NCBI RefSeq assembly: GCF_022558445.1
Contig: NZ_CP054699.1
Coordinates: 2,930,001 to 2,994,000, forward strand
DNA length: 64,000 nt
Source of the DNA: Candidatus Contubernalis alkalaceticus
GTDB lineage: Bacteria > Bacillota > Dethiobacteria > SKNC01
Direction: 5' to 3'
Shown here: positions 1 through 9,600 of the stretch, in pieces
Position numbering within the stretch: the first letter of the stretch is position 1
Layout of the letters: each line of letters opens with the position of its first letter
Notes under the pieces: model-generated
The model's input: the letters and a program-made list of their open reading frames with translations, nothing else
Databases searched by the model: none
Told to the model about the DNA's origin: nothing
Position numbers and translations under genes: made by a program

Positions 1-1054
1 TATCCTTTTTCCACCATTTATCTGTAAGCTGTACTCTTCGACAGCGAATGTTGGAGGCCTGGGCAACCTCAACTATCAGTTGAGATGGTTTTTGCTGGCC
101 GGTCATCAACCAGGCGGGGGGAGTTTTTATTTTAATCCCCAGGGATAAACCCACCCGACGGCAGGCTTCCACCAGGGGATCAGCCAGAGCTTCCCCGGAT
201 AAAACTTCTTCTAAAGAAACAGCTTTCTCCAGATATTCAAAGGCCTGGCTTAAATATTCCTGATTATTACTAACCCCCTTAATCAATCTTTCCCGTTCCT
301 GCTTTTCCTGATCTTTTAAGTTGTTATGAATACAGGGTAAAATAAAGCTGTGAAAATAATCCAGAGCTTTCCACAATGCAGTCTCCTTGTCCGGCAGCTT
401 CAGATCCACCAGGCCAAGGGTATCCCGGCACTGGATGTGTCCATCTTCCACGGCCTGCAGCCAGGTATCCCCGGTAAGAGGATAAAAGTCTTCTCCCGCC
501 CACAAGGTCATTTCTTTCCTGCCGGCTGCTTGAGATGCCCCGGTACATTGGCGGATCCAGAGAATATTCCCCTGGGGGCGAAAGGCTTCGCCCTCTTTAA
601 CGTCAAGTTGGTCCCCTGGTTCCAGGGGCTTAAAACGGGTAGGAGGCACCCGGCGGAATATACTCAAGGACATATCCATTACCCAGCTTTCCACCATGTA
701 AGCGGCTGATTCAGCCAGAAGCTGGCTGTTCTTCTCCCGAGCCTTTTTCAACAGCTCAGACCTTAAACGGCGAATCAGGGTAGTATCCGGTATGCCTGTA
801 ACCAAAAGGCCCATTTCTACCCCTTCCCCCAGGAAGGTATCAAGACCGAACAAGGTCTGGCCCATTTCTGCCCGAAACAGGTGTATTAGCCTTCCTACCG
901 GGATATTATCCCGGAGAGAAACGGCATACACATCTGCTTTCCCCTCCTGGACCATCCATACCACCTGGGAACTGTCCAGGAGCAAAGCCTGATTGCTGGA
1001 AAGAGAGATAAAATCCTCTGGGGTGTTTTTGGAGTTAATTATATTCCTGGCCAA
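1..1054 (-). CDS. NHLM-type peptide export ABC transporter, N-terminal part (partial)
   Basis: An open frame runs from a TTG at 1054 (GAGG eight bases upstream, in-frame stop TAA just before it) off the left edge of the window; 351 codons are visible. The visible part has no C39 peptidase. It opens with a region resembling a cyclic-nucleotide-binding fold (LLDSSQVVWMVQEGKADVY, then GRLIHLFRAEMGQTLFG), as in the second ABC subunit of NHLP bacteriocin systems. In that family a membrane domain and an ATPase follow, which here would lie outside the window. It sits directly downstream of the NHLP precursor on the same strand, 196 bases away, so export of that peptide is the natural role. The family call is from recalled similarity plus context; the ATPase itself is not visible. 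Confidence 0.72.
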   Translation of the reverse strand, partial: MARNIINSKNTPEDFISLSSNQALLLDSSQVVWMVQEGKADVYAVSLRDNIPVGRLIHLFRAEMGQTLFGLDTFLGEGVEMGLLVTGIPDTTLIRRLRSELLKKAREKNSQLLAESAAYMVESWVMDMSLSIFRRVPPTRFKPLEPGDQLDVKEGEAFRPQGNILWIRQCTGASQAAGRKEMTLWAGEDFYPLTGDTWLQAVEDGHIQCRDTLGLVDLKLPDKETALWKALDYFHSFILPCIHNNLKDQEKQERERLIKGVSNNQEYLSQAFEYLEKAVSLEEVLSGEALADPLVEACRRVGLSLGIKIKTPPAWLMTGQQKPSQLIVEVAQASNIRCRRVQLTDKWWKKD

Positions 1055-1250
1055 ATGCTGATCCTCACTTATAATTTATGTGTTATCTCCGGCCATTTTA
1101 AAAAATGACTGCAGAAGCGATATTAATTTGCTGATCTTTTTCGTAAACTGTCAATTACGCTTCTCTTTGACGATGCATATTTATTGTTCAATGATTATAC
1201 TTCTGTCTAACTTTAAGGTAATTAATCCACCACATAAAGTGCCTGGCAAT

Positions 1251-1523
1251 CTACCAAAGCGGTAGTTCTAAAGACAGAAAAGTACCACCTGCAACCCCTT
1301 CTAAGTCCTGGTCACTCAATTCATCCAGTTTCTGTGGAATAACCAAATGGAACTGCCGGGCGGTGTTCTCCACTGCATTCACCTGGACTCCTTCTGGTAT
1401 TTCTACCCCTTCCTCCTTCAGCGTCTCTTTTGGATGTGCTAATAACTTGGCTTTGAACTCTGCGTCGGACCATGCCTTTGCAATAATCTGGCCCATTTTC
1501 TTATTCATTTCTTCTCTGTTCAT
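1251..1523 (-). CDS. NHLP leader-peptide family RiPP precursor
   Basis: A 90-residue protein whose first 80 residues look like the nitrile hydratase alpha-subunit leader used by NHLP natural-product precursors: an amphipathic start (MNREEMNKKMGQIIAKAWSD), then FKAKLLAHPKETLKEEG, then an LDELSDQDLEGVAGG tail. The double glycine at residues 79-80 is the expected cleavage site, which leaves a core of only ten residues (TFLSLELPLW) with Ser and Thr but no Cys. The start is the ATG behind TAGGAGG. It is followed on the same strand by an NHLM-type transporter. Known for the family: the leader guides modification enzymes and is removed on export. Inferred here: the mature product is tiny, or the core has been shortened by mutation. 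No modification enzyme is visible on this side except possibly the flavoprotein at 2196. Confidence 0.85.
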   Translation of the reverse strand: MNREEMNKKMGQIIAKAWSDAEFKAKLLAHPKETLKEEGVEIPEGVQVNAVENTARQFHLVIPQKLDELSDQDLEGVAGGTFLSLELPLW

Positions 1524-1759
1524 TGATAAAACCTCCTATTATTGCTTTTCTATAATACTTTACTTTACAAAGCACTGGTTAAATCTCGGGTCAAGCTGCT
1601 CAGATGATTCATATTTAGCTTAAATTATTTTGGTTCAAGTAAAAAGGATATATAATATTTCTATTAATACTCATATAATCCTGCCTAAAAATGGTTTTGA
1701 AAAAAATAGCCCTCATTTAAAGGCATGTTCTAATATTTACTCATACTCATAAACATCAT

Positions 1760-1806
1760 AAAGACGGTACTGAATAAAGAATCCAGTACCGTCTTTGATT
1801 TTTTAT
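1760..1806 (+). terminator. strong hairpin with T-tract, no obvious gene in front
   Basis: Perfect 13-bp arms (AAAGACGGTACTG at 1760-1772 and its complement at 1784-1796) with an 11-base loop, followed by GATTTTTTA. The T-tract is on the plus strand, but no plus-strand gene precedes it. It may close a small RNA or be left over from a lost gene. Confidence 0.6.
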
Positions 1807-1912
1807 TGACAATACTATTTGTAGAAACAGAAACAAAAACAAATTAATCTAGCTAAAGCGGGGATGCTGATAACATAACTATTGTTTTTGAACAAGCAAA
1901 AACCCACCATTT

Positions 1913-2014
1913 CCTCTTCTGTTTCTTAAGATACTTGATCGCTTCATTACACTTTTGCTTTTCAAAGGTCTGAATTTCTTTAGGGCTTTTTACTCCAGTA
2001 ATACTCGAGAGATT
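1913..2014 (-). pseudogene. possible RAYT/REP-associated transposase fragment
   Basis: Read on the minus strand this stretch gives NLSSITGVKSPKEIQTFEKQ and then KCNEAIKYLKKQK. This resembles the region before the SIRQ(L/I) helix of REP-associated tyrosine transposases. There is no start and no catalytic HUH motif, so it is a fragment at best. The call rests on recalled similarity only. Confidence 0.3.
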
Positions 2015-2048
2015 CTGGAAATTGCTAGGGGCAAGGGCCGGAATCTAC
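2005..2048 (-). repeat. structured 3'-end repeat, copy A (5' half degraded)
   Basis: On the minus strand it reads TAGATTCCGGCCCTTGCC then CCTAGCAATTTCCAGAATCT. This matches the family seen at 4219, 27113, 32452 and 36136, although the CCCGGG start is lost. It adjoins the transposase-like fragment. Confidence 0.6.
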
Positions 2049-2195
2049 ACTTATATCATTATCACAAGTTAAACACGCTGTTGAACAGGGATTGTGGGAT
2101 AAAGCAGTAAATTGTGATATAATTCTCTGAGACTGATTTGTTTTTCGTTATTTTGCTGCATACTCTTTATATAATTTTCCACAGGAGAAACTAAG

Positions 2196-3233
2196 ATGTA
2201 TGATGTAGTTATAATTGGCGCAGGCCCAACAGGCTGTACAGCCGCACGGGAGTTGGCCTGTAATGGATATAAAGTATTATTGGTTGAAAAATTCAAGCTG
2301 CCAAGAAACAAGTCCTGCTCGGGTATCCTTATTAAGAAGTCAATGGATTTGGTCCGGCAATACTTTGGCGAAGATACGCCGGAGTTTACCATGTGTAAGC
2401 CTACCGATAACCGGGGCATGATTTTTACCAGCGATAAAGGAGAGTACCGCTTTAAACAGGAAGGGTTAAATATTTGGCGCAGCTCCTTTGATTACTGGCT
2501 AGCATCTAAAGCTGCCGAAGCCGGCGCCGAATTGCGCGACGAAACCGCCACCCTGTCATGTAAGGAACAAGAAAACTGTGTTCTTGTAAATCTCAAGGGC
2601 ACTTCTATATATTTCGAAAAGGCAAAAGTAGTTATTTTATGTGATGGTGCAGTAGGCTCTGTTAAGCGAAAACTTACTCGTACACCCCAAAGTTATATAA
2701 CGACTTATCAAACCTTCAATAAAGGTTCCATTGATTTGGATCATCACTATTTTTATGCCTATTTGCAACCCCATCTTTCAGAATATGATGCATGGTTTAA
2801 TGTAAAGGATGATTATCTCATTTTCGGTGTATCAGTTAAAGATACAAGTATACTTGAAGATTATTATTCCAAATTTATTACCTATATGGGAAAACAGCAT
2901 AATGCAAAAATAGAAAAGCAGGAGAAAATAGAAAAATGGCTTATGCCACACATTATGCCTGGATGTCCTATAGAATACGGAAACAGAAAAGTGCTGTTTG
3001 CAGGTGAAACAGCAGGATTTCTAAACCCTATGGGCGAGGGCATTTCGGCAGGAATGGAAAGTGGATATGCGGCTGCAAAGGCAATTGAGAAAATAGATTT
3101 GAACAGCCATATAGATTTAGTGGAGCTATACACTTTTTATCAGAACAACACTTTTGCATTGAAAAATTATATGAAACGACAATGGAATTTTGTTGCCCAT
3201 ATGTCTGGGACATTCAACCACATGAAATTATGA
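2196..3233 (+). CDS. FAD-dependent oxidoreductase, geranylgeranyl-reductase family
   Basis: 345 residues. The N-terminal dinucleotide fold is clear (MYDVVIIGAGPTG, residues 1-13, then an acidic VEK at the end of strand 2). A middle FAD contact reads LCDGAVGSVKRKL, and a C-terminal FAD-binding signature reads FAGETAGFLNPMGEGISAG, so the fold is a p-hydroxybenzoate-hydroxylase/geranylgeranyl-reductase type. Start ATG with CAGGAGA upstream. Members reduce isoprenoid double bonds or oxidise and halogenate small molecules; the substrate cannot be read from the sequence. It is divergent from the peptide precursor and 670 bp away, so a link to that pathway is only a possibility. Confidence 0.8.
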   Translation: MYDVVIIGAGPTGCTAARELACNGYKVLLVEKFKLPRNKSCSGILIKKSMDLVRQYFGEDTPEFTMCKPTDNRGMIFTSDKGEYRFKQEGLNIWRSSFDYWLASKAAEAGAELRDETATLSCKEQENCVLVNLKGTSIYFEKAKVVILCDGAVGSVKRKLTRTPQSYITTYQTFNKGSIDLDHHYFYAYLQPHLSEYDAWFNVKDDYLIFGVSVKDTSILEDYYSKFITYMGKQHNAKIEKQEKIEKWLMPHIMPGCPIEYGNRKVLFAGETAGFLNPMGEGISAGMESGYAAAKAIEKIDLNSHIDLVELYTFYQNNTFALKNYMKRQWNFVAHMSGTFNHMKL

Positions 3234-3570
3234 TCATAATTATTAACTTTGCATTAAGCTGACCTCGATGAAATTACTTCAGCTATTGTCATTTGCACTA
3301 ACGCTTTATCATCCTCATGCTGCAAAGTGATATCATGAACCACTTGACTGGATTTTTGAGATTGAAAAAAGAAACAAAAAATTTGATTTACATAGATGGA
3401 TTTGGAAGAAAAAAGGATGACCATTGTCTTGGTTAGAAAAACAGGGGTTTTAGATAGTAACCCGAAACCTTTGTCTTTGAGAAATTATCATCGTAATAAC
3501 GCAGGATGACCGGAGATTCAGGCACTTGCCTTCGTCAATTTACAGAATCTCCCGGGCATTACCTAGAGGA
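3234..3570. other. intergenic stretch with a partial structured repeat (copy B)
   Basis: No credible coding frame. At 3543-3560 the minus strand carries AATGCCCGGGAGATTCTG, the first part of the structured repeat family without its central section. It lies just 3' of the yafQ stop, the same placement as the other copies. Confidence 0.5.
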
Positions 3571-3843
3571 TTAAAACAAATCGCTATGGGTTCCTATTCG
3601 CGTAAGTGACAAGGTTAAGATGTCTTTTTCAATTTTATAAATGAGCAACCAGTCCGGTGTGATATGGCATTCGCGATGCCCGCCATAGCTGCCAACAAGG
3701 GGATGGTCAAGATACTTTGCGGAGAGAGGCTTTTCTTCAACCAGAAGGCGTAGCACTTCTTCAAAAAGCTTAACATCATAACCCCGCTTTATAATGGTTT
3801 TGAAATCTTTTTTAAAACGGCTGGAGTATCTGATTTTAAGCAT
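3571..3843 (-). CDS. yafQ: YafQ-type mRNA-interferase toxin
   Basis: 90 residues, the normal size for RelE/YafQ toxins. It starts IRYSSRFKKDFK, carries GGHRECHITPDWLLIYK (the H..PDWLLIYK block is characteristic of YafQ; its His and Asp are active-site residues in the family) and ends with SLTRIGTHSDLF. In known members the toxin cuts mRNA on the ribosome and is neutralised by DinJ. The start overlaps the last 8 bases of the antitoxin gene, so translation is coupled. A complete, intact pair. Confidence 0.9.
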   Translation of the reverse strand: MLKIRYSSRFKKDFKTIIKRGYDVKLFEEVLRLLVEEKPLSAKYLDHPLVGSYGGHRECHITPDWLLIYKIEKDILTLSLTRIGTHSDLF

Positions 3844-4105
3844 GCAAATCCTCCATCAACGCATCGACGCTGTCAAAGGATTTGCTCATGTTGCGGTTGT
3901 TGTTGACATCATCAATTGCAGCCATGGTTTCAGCATTCGGCTTTTCAATACGAAGGTCAAAGGGAATACCTCCGTAGCGAACGGAATAACGCAGAAACAT
4001 GTTCATAGCAGTAGACATATTGAGTCCCAGTTCAGAAAAAATAGCTTCTGCCTGGCGTTTTAATTCTTCATCAACGCGTATGTTAAGGTTTGTTGTTTTG
4101 GCCAT
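3836..4105 (-). CDS. dinJ: DinJ/RelB-family antitoxin
   Basis: 89 residues from the ATG at 4105, chosen over an upstream in-frame start because AAAGGAG lies 9 bases before it. The N-terminus has the ribbon-helix-helix strand TNLNIRVDEELKRQAEAIF followed by SELGLNMSTAMNMFLR, typical of RelB/DinJ DNA-binding dimers. The C-terminal half should wrap the toxin. It is expected to repress its own promoter alone and with the toxin. First gene of the two-gene operon. Confidence 0.9.
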   Translation of the reverse strand: MAKTTNLNIRVDEELKRQAEAIFSELGLNMSTAMNMFLRYSVRYGGIPFDLRIEKPNAETMAAIDDVNNNRNMSKSFDSVDALMEDLHA

Positions 4106-4218
4106 AATAATCATCTCCTTTTCGTATTTTGATTTTACTTTATTATTCACAGATTGTCAATAATATATACAATAATTCATGACATTGCAATTACATTGTC
4201 ATTACATTTAGTTCTTTA

Positions 4219-4255
4219 AAAATTGCCAGGGGCAAGGACCGAAATCTCCCGGGCA
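4219..4255 (-). repeat. structured 3'-end repeat, copy C
   Basis: On the minus strand: GATGCCCGGGAGATTTCGG, then TCCTTGCCCCTGGCAATT. It is nearly identical to the copies at 32452 and 36136 over this section. The rest of the 4106-4429 gap shows nothing else I can identify. Confidence 0.8.
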
Positions 4256-4429
4256 TCAAGCATCCATTGAAATTTGCAGCTGGTCAGCAGCTTCTTTTCT
4301 TGTGAAAAAGACGCTGTTATTAATTTGTAAGGCAAAAACCATTAACCGCTGACAAAAGTATAGCTGTCCATAAACGATGAGGATATAAAAAATTAATAGG
4401 TAAAGTGATAACAAGGTTCACCCTCAGTA

Positions 4430-5386
4430 TTACTTTATACCTTCAAGAAACGCTTTAGCCTCCTCAGCAATTATATCTGCTTTATCATAATGGACATAAT
4501 GACCAGTGGCAAGCTGCATATACTTTCCAAAAGTAATATTAGAAAGATAATCAGATAATGCTTCTTTCCAACCCATCGCACTAGTCTCTTGGTCATCGGA
4601 AATAAAAAAGTACATGGGGGTGTTGATAGGAACTTCATTTTTTGCTACTGTTTTGGCATTATCTTTCAAATAATTTATTTCTCTTAACATATCTTTTGAA
4701 AAAGAACTTTTATAAAAAACAGCTAAATATTGATCTTTATCTTCTTCTGATATTTCATTTGATTTCATTAGAGGCAAATTTTCACCTACTTCAGATTCCG
4801 GTATAAATCTGGATAAGCCTATTCTTGATATAAAATACATAAAATATAGCTGTATTTTTTGAGGTTCAGGAATTAGATTTATTGTTTCAGGCGTACATGG
4901 GTCCAAGCCAATAATTGCTTTTACTTCATCAGGATATTTTTGAGCCCAATATATTGCCTCTAATCCTGACATGGAATGGGGAAAGAGTACATAAGGAGCC
5001 TTCTCCCCTGAAAGCTCCAGCATCTTACGGGTTTCTTCAAGCATTGTATCTATATCCCTTGGACTATTTGATGTCTCACTCCAGCCATAACCTGGTTTCT
5101 CTACTACTGCAATCCTGTAGTCATCTATCATCCTCATCCATAAGGGCTTAAAATCCAATGTTGGATTGCTGGTGCCGTGCCCCGCCATAAAAACAATTGT
5201 AATATCTCCTTCGCCTTCTGTGTATACATGTAACTTTTTATCATTTACTTCTACAATTCTTCCTGGTGGCAGATATTCTTGAGCTTCTTCTCTTAATTGA
5301 TTATTATGGTTAATTTTAAGTGCAAAAACAATAATGACTGCTATGAACAATATAATCATTATTATAATTCCTAGTATTCTTAACAT
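4430..5386 (-). CDS. membrane-anchored alpha/beta hydrolase
   Basis: 318 residues from the ATG at 5386, which has AGGAGG nine bases upstream. An earlier in-frame GTG overlaps that ribosome site and is less likely. Residues 2-23 form one hydrophobic helix, a signal anchor, so the enzyme faces outward. The fold shows a GHGTSNPT oxyanion strand, the nucleophile Ser138 in PHSMSG (Pro replaces the usual first Gly of GxSxG), DPCTPE after strand 6, and a late His in TGHYVHYDKAD. Substrate unknown; esterase, lipase or haloperoxidase-type chemistry are all possible. It is followed by a structured repeat rather than a classic terminator. Confidence 0.8.
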   Translation of the reverse strand: MLRILGIIIMIILFIAVIIVFALKINHNNQLREEAQEYLPPGRIVEVNDKKLHVYTEGEGDITIVFMAGHGTSNPTLDFKPLWMRMIDDYRIAVVEKPGYGWSETSNSPRDIDTMLEETRKMLELSGEKAPYVLFPHSMSGLEAIYWAQKYPDEVKAIIGLDPCTPETINLIPEPQKIQLYFMYFISRIGLSRFIPESEVGENLPLMKSNEISEEDKDQYLAVFYKSSFSKDMLREINYLKDNAKTVAKNEVPINTPMYFFISDDQETSAMGWKEALSDYLSNITFGKYMQLATGHYVHYDKADIIAEEAKAFLEGIK

Positions 5387-5543
5387 TTTTATCTTCCTCC
5401 TCACAACCGCACTTTATCTTGCTATTTCAATCTATTTTATCTCTCATCATAAATCCTCGTTGTATACTATTTTAAGGCTACGCTTGATTATTCTAGCTGC
5501 CATAAACAGCCAAATAGCCAAGCTTAGTCTACAAACTCACTTT

Positions 5544-5669
5544 TTATCTCTTTTTTTTAGGGTATAAGACCCCAACCTCTAAGCGTTAGCGTAGGTGGGG
5601 CTTATAATCAGGTGGAGTAGTGTCTCCACCTGATTCCCCGATGTTTCAGCTTGCTGAAACGAGTTCACT
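5544..5669. repeat. 125-bp triple-hairpin element, copy 1
   Basis: Nearly identical to 21031-21155. It contains three successive hairpins: CCCAACCT/AGGTGGGG, AATCAGGTGGAG/CTCCACCTGATT and GTTTCAGC/GCTGAAAC, after a T-run and AGGGTATAAGACC. The small size, lack of coding and palindromic content suit a non-autonomous IS200/IS605-type element (PATE) or an orphan right end. It runs into the 3' end of the AraC gene and supplies that protein's last residues. Confidence 0.75.
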
Positions 5670-6521
5670 TTTTGTAATCGGCAGCCAAACCTCACATTTA
5701 TAATTTGGTGAAGATATATCCCCCGCTGGGTACACTTCTATATCCGGGGCATCTGCGTACTCATACCCTGATGTCGGCAACCACTCTGTGATAATTCGCT
5801 TCTGTAGGTCCTGTATAGCATTTGGCATAGGTCCGATACATTCAAATACTGCCCAAGTAGTTTCTGGCACTTCATATTCATACATATTTTCTGGAATTAG
5901 TTTGTCTGTTGCAGAAGCAATATAATAATCAAAATCTTTACCATTCATACAAGTACTAACACCCAGTACCCCTAATGGTTCCTGATTCGATAATTTGCTG
6001 ATTTCAACAAACACGCCGTTTTGAAATACCTCACCCCAAAATTGCGGCACTTCCTTAAAGTTTTCATCGATATCCAACTCAAAATGCTTTTTAACTCCCA
6101 CAATCCGAAAGGCTTCTTTTTTCTCAATTTTGTAATTCACTTCCACATCTCCTTTAATTGAAATCAAGAAGGTCATACGTGGATAGGCTCTGAGACTAAT
6201 TCCCTCATTTTTCGCGCCGGATGGCGATACACCATGTATGTTCTGAAACGCACGTGAAAATGAGGTTGGTGAATCATACCCGTATTTCAAAGCTAAATCT
6301 ATAACCTTTATGTCACTGTTTTGCAACTCAAATGCAGCTAATGTCATGCGTCTTCGCCTGATATACTCAGCTAGTGAAACCCCTGCTATATATGAAAACA
6401 TTCGCTGGAAATGAAAAGATGAGCAACAGGCAATCTTTGCGGCCTGTTCATAGTCTATTTTATCTGCAAGGTTATTCTCAATATAGCTTATTGATTGATT
6501 TAGCCTGTCCAGCCACTCCAT
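5646..6521 (-). CDS. AraC-family regulator with GyrI-like effector domain
   Basis: 291 residues. The N-terminal ~105 residues are two AraC helix-turn-helix motifs (YEQAAKIACCSSFHFQRMF and VIDLALKYGYDSPTSFSRAF followed by HGVSPS). Residues ~125-285 form a GyrI/AraC effector-binding domain ending in EVWLPI. Proteins of this layout sense small hydrophobic or cationic compounds and activate efflux or stress genes. The last residues (about SELVSAS) and the stop come from the inserted 125-bp repeat, so the natural C-terminus has been replaced. It lies 111 bp downstream of the TsaA/UvrA fusion on the same strand and may be co-transcribed with it. Confidence 0.88.
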   Translation of the reverse strand: MEWLDRLNQSISYIENNLADKIDYEQAAKIACCSSFHFQRMFSYIAGVSLAEYIRRRRMTLAAFELQNSDIKVIDLALKYGYDSPTSFSRAFQNIHGVSPSGAKNEGISLRAYPRMTFLISIKGDVEVNYKIEKKEAFRIVGVKKHFELDIDENFKEVPQFWGEVFQNGVFVEISKLSNQEPLGVLGVSTCMNGKDFDYYIASATDKLIPENMYEYEVPETTWAVFECIGPMPNAIQDLQKRIITEWLPTSGYEYADAPDIEVYPAGDISSPNYKCEVWLPITKSELVSAS

Positions 6522-6632
6522 CGTAACAACTCCTTGTATCTAAAGTATAAGAGATTAGAATTCTATTGTCCTCTCAATTTATGCACAAAAAAGCGAGGTA
6601 TCTCAAACCCTTCTTTTTAAAACCATTCACCT

Positions 6633-9600
6633 TTATGGATGTACAGTTTTTTTAATTATTCTGCCCCAACCTTTCCTCATAACATATCCACCAAGGTCTC
6701 CACCTACAGGACCCATTTCAATTAAATAGTCTGCCTGTCTGATAAGTAAAGGATTGTGTTCTATGACAATAACTGTCGCACCTTTTGCCGTCAACTCATC
6801 AATGATAAAAAGAAGTTTTTTTACGTCCTCGTCATGGAGACCGCAAGAAGGTTCATCCAGTATATAAATGGCACCCTTTGTCTTGCCGGTACAAAGCTCC
6901 TTTGCAAGCTTTATCCTCTGAGACTCACCTCCTGACAAAGTAGCAGCGCTTTGACCTAGCTTGATATATGAAAGCCCTACTTTGTCCAACATATTAAGAA
7001 TTTCATAAATTTTTATTTCGTATTTAAACAACTCTTTTACTTCACCAATTTCAAGTTCCAATAAGTCTGAGATGGAGTATCCATTGTATTGAACAGTAAG
7101 TATTTCATCCCGATATCTCTTGCCATTACACTTCATACATTTGACATAAATATCCGGCATAAAGTGCATTGGTATTGCTATTTCACCTGCGCCCTTGCAC
7201 TCTGCACATTGTCCCTTTTTGCTATTAAAACTAAAGTGTTCCTTTGTTAACTTCATCTTTTTCGCAATAGATAACTTTGAGTAAAACTCACGTATTAAGT
7301 CAAACACCCCTGTATAAGTTCCTGGATTTGATCTGGAGTTTTTGCCAATAGCCTTTTGGCTAACATAATATATATCACTAATGAAACCTAACCCTTCTAT
7401 CCTGTCATACCCCCCTGTAAATTCAGCATTTTTTCCAAATTCTTTCAAAATCGCTGAGTATAAAGTTTTAGATATCAGACTGCTCTTCCCTGATCCACTA
7501 ACGCCAATAACACATGTAAATGCAGAAACAGGTATAGAAATATCAATGTTCTTAAGATTGTTCGTTCTTGCACCTTTTAATACAATTTTTTTATGTGAAG
7601 CCGTCAATTTTTCATGGATGTCATAATCAAAATCATCTTGAACCGTCGAATGGCTTTCTCTTACCTCACCTGCACGTATAATTTGTCCACCATAGTGACC
7701 AGCTCCAGGACCCATCTCTAACCAGTAATCTGCCATATCCATAAAAGCTTTTTTATGCTCTACAACAATAATTGTATTCCTTTGTTTTTTTAAGTCCTTT
7801 ATGGTTTCAATCAGAAACGTATAATCCCTTGGATGTAATCCCTTTGAAGGTTCATCCATTATATAAAGAATATTAGAAATTCCAGAGCCAAATTGTGATG
7901 CAATTTTGAGCCTTTGTGCTTCTCCACCAGATAGAGTGGGGATGCTTCTATCAAGATTAAGATAGCTTAATCCTACTTGTTCAAGTTTTTTGAGTTTGCT
8001 AATAAGCTTTATGAAAATACCCTTACTTTTTTCTCTCTGATTATCGTTTAATTGATTATAAGCTCCATGACACCATCTTTTTAACCTGGTTATGTTCATC
8101 ATGGTAGCTTCCGGATATCTTGTTGAACCTATTCTTACCAAGCGTCCTTCTTCAAGTAATCTCTCCCCTTTACATCTGCTGCATTTTTTATTCACAATAT
8201 ATCGTTCAATATATTTCATAGAACCGTCCGCGCTATTGTCTTTTAAAAGCCGATTCAGAGTATTTACAACACCCTCTACTGGTCTGGTTATTGTCCCATT
8301 CCTGCCATTTGGATTTTCGTAGCTTAAAGTTACCTCCCGGCCATCACTCCCATAGAAGATCTGTCTTTTGAACTCATCTGAAAGATTTTTAAAAGGCAGC
8401 TCGAGGTCTTCGTTCATATCATTCGCCAATGCCAGGACTTCACCCTTCATCCAATTGGCATTGGGCTTTTCTCTATGCTTTCTTAAATTTCCCCACCAAA
8501 CAGAGGCCCCATCCAAGATTGATGCATCCGGATCACTAACAATTAAATCAATGTCTATCTGAAGCTCTTCCCCAAGCCCTCTACACACAGGACACATGTA
8601 CTCAGGATGATTATAATTAAAAATGGACGGTATAAGCTGGAAATAAATCGTCCCACAATCGTCACAGACATTGTTTCTTGGAATAATTGAATTGCAATTT
8701 GGGCAAATCCTCTCACCAATAGTTGCAAAGAGTAATCTAAGATAATCCCCTATTCTTGTCACTGATGCTACTGTTGATCTAGGATTAGTTCCAAGATTTC
8801 TCTGCTCAATGGCTATAGCTGGCTGAAGCCCAGATATCTTGCCAACCATTGAATCTTTCAAATCACTGTAAATGGGGGAATTAGACGCAACCAAATCAAT
8901 AAACTGTTTTTGGCTCTCGTGATAAATTGTATCAAAGGCAAGACTTGACTTTCCGCTTCCGCTGACTCCGGTTATAACGGTTATCTTCTCCTTTGGAATT
9001 CTAACTGTAATATCTTTTAAATTGTGCAATCTTGCACCCTCTACAACTATTTCATTCACACTATGGTCTATTTTTTCAAAACTTCCCTCGCCTTCAAGCT
9101 CTTTAAAAAAAACGTCTTCACAAAAAAAGGGATTGTTATCCTCTTTAGAATTTAAAGATGTATTATTCCTTGAGTCATCATGAAAAACTTTATAAGGAGT
9201 CCAATGCCTCAACCATTCTGGTACGATTATATTTTCAGCCAAATCTCCCCTATAGGGCATAATCTGCAAAATAGCTGAGTGCTCAAAGCCGTCAAAACCT
9301 AAAACAGACAAATTATGATTATACTTGTCTACTTTTTTTACTTCAACAACTGTTGAGGCAATAGGATTTGGCCTGACAGGCGACCTTGTGGCAAACACAC
9401 CAGATTTTGGTGCGTTTTCATACGGCGGATTACACATTAAGTGACTACGGTATTTTTTATCATCAAACTTGTGAAACCACCATAATACTCTTACAAAATC
9501 ACCAGTATGTACTTGTTCAAGTGATTTTTCAATTTCGTTTGCGGTGAAGCTTTCCGTTTCACGAATTTGAATAACCTCACTATTATTAACATATAAATAT

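Noticed and set aside
350-709. Plus-strand open frame of 119 codons
   Set aside because: It is the antisense shadow of the transporter gene on the minus strand; no ribosome site or family motif.
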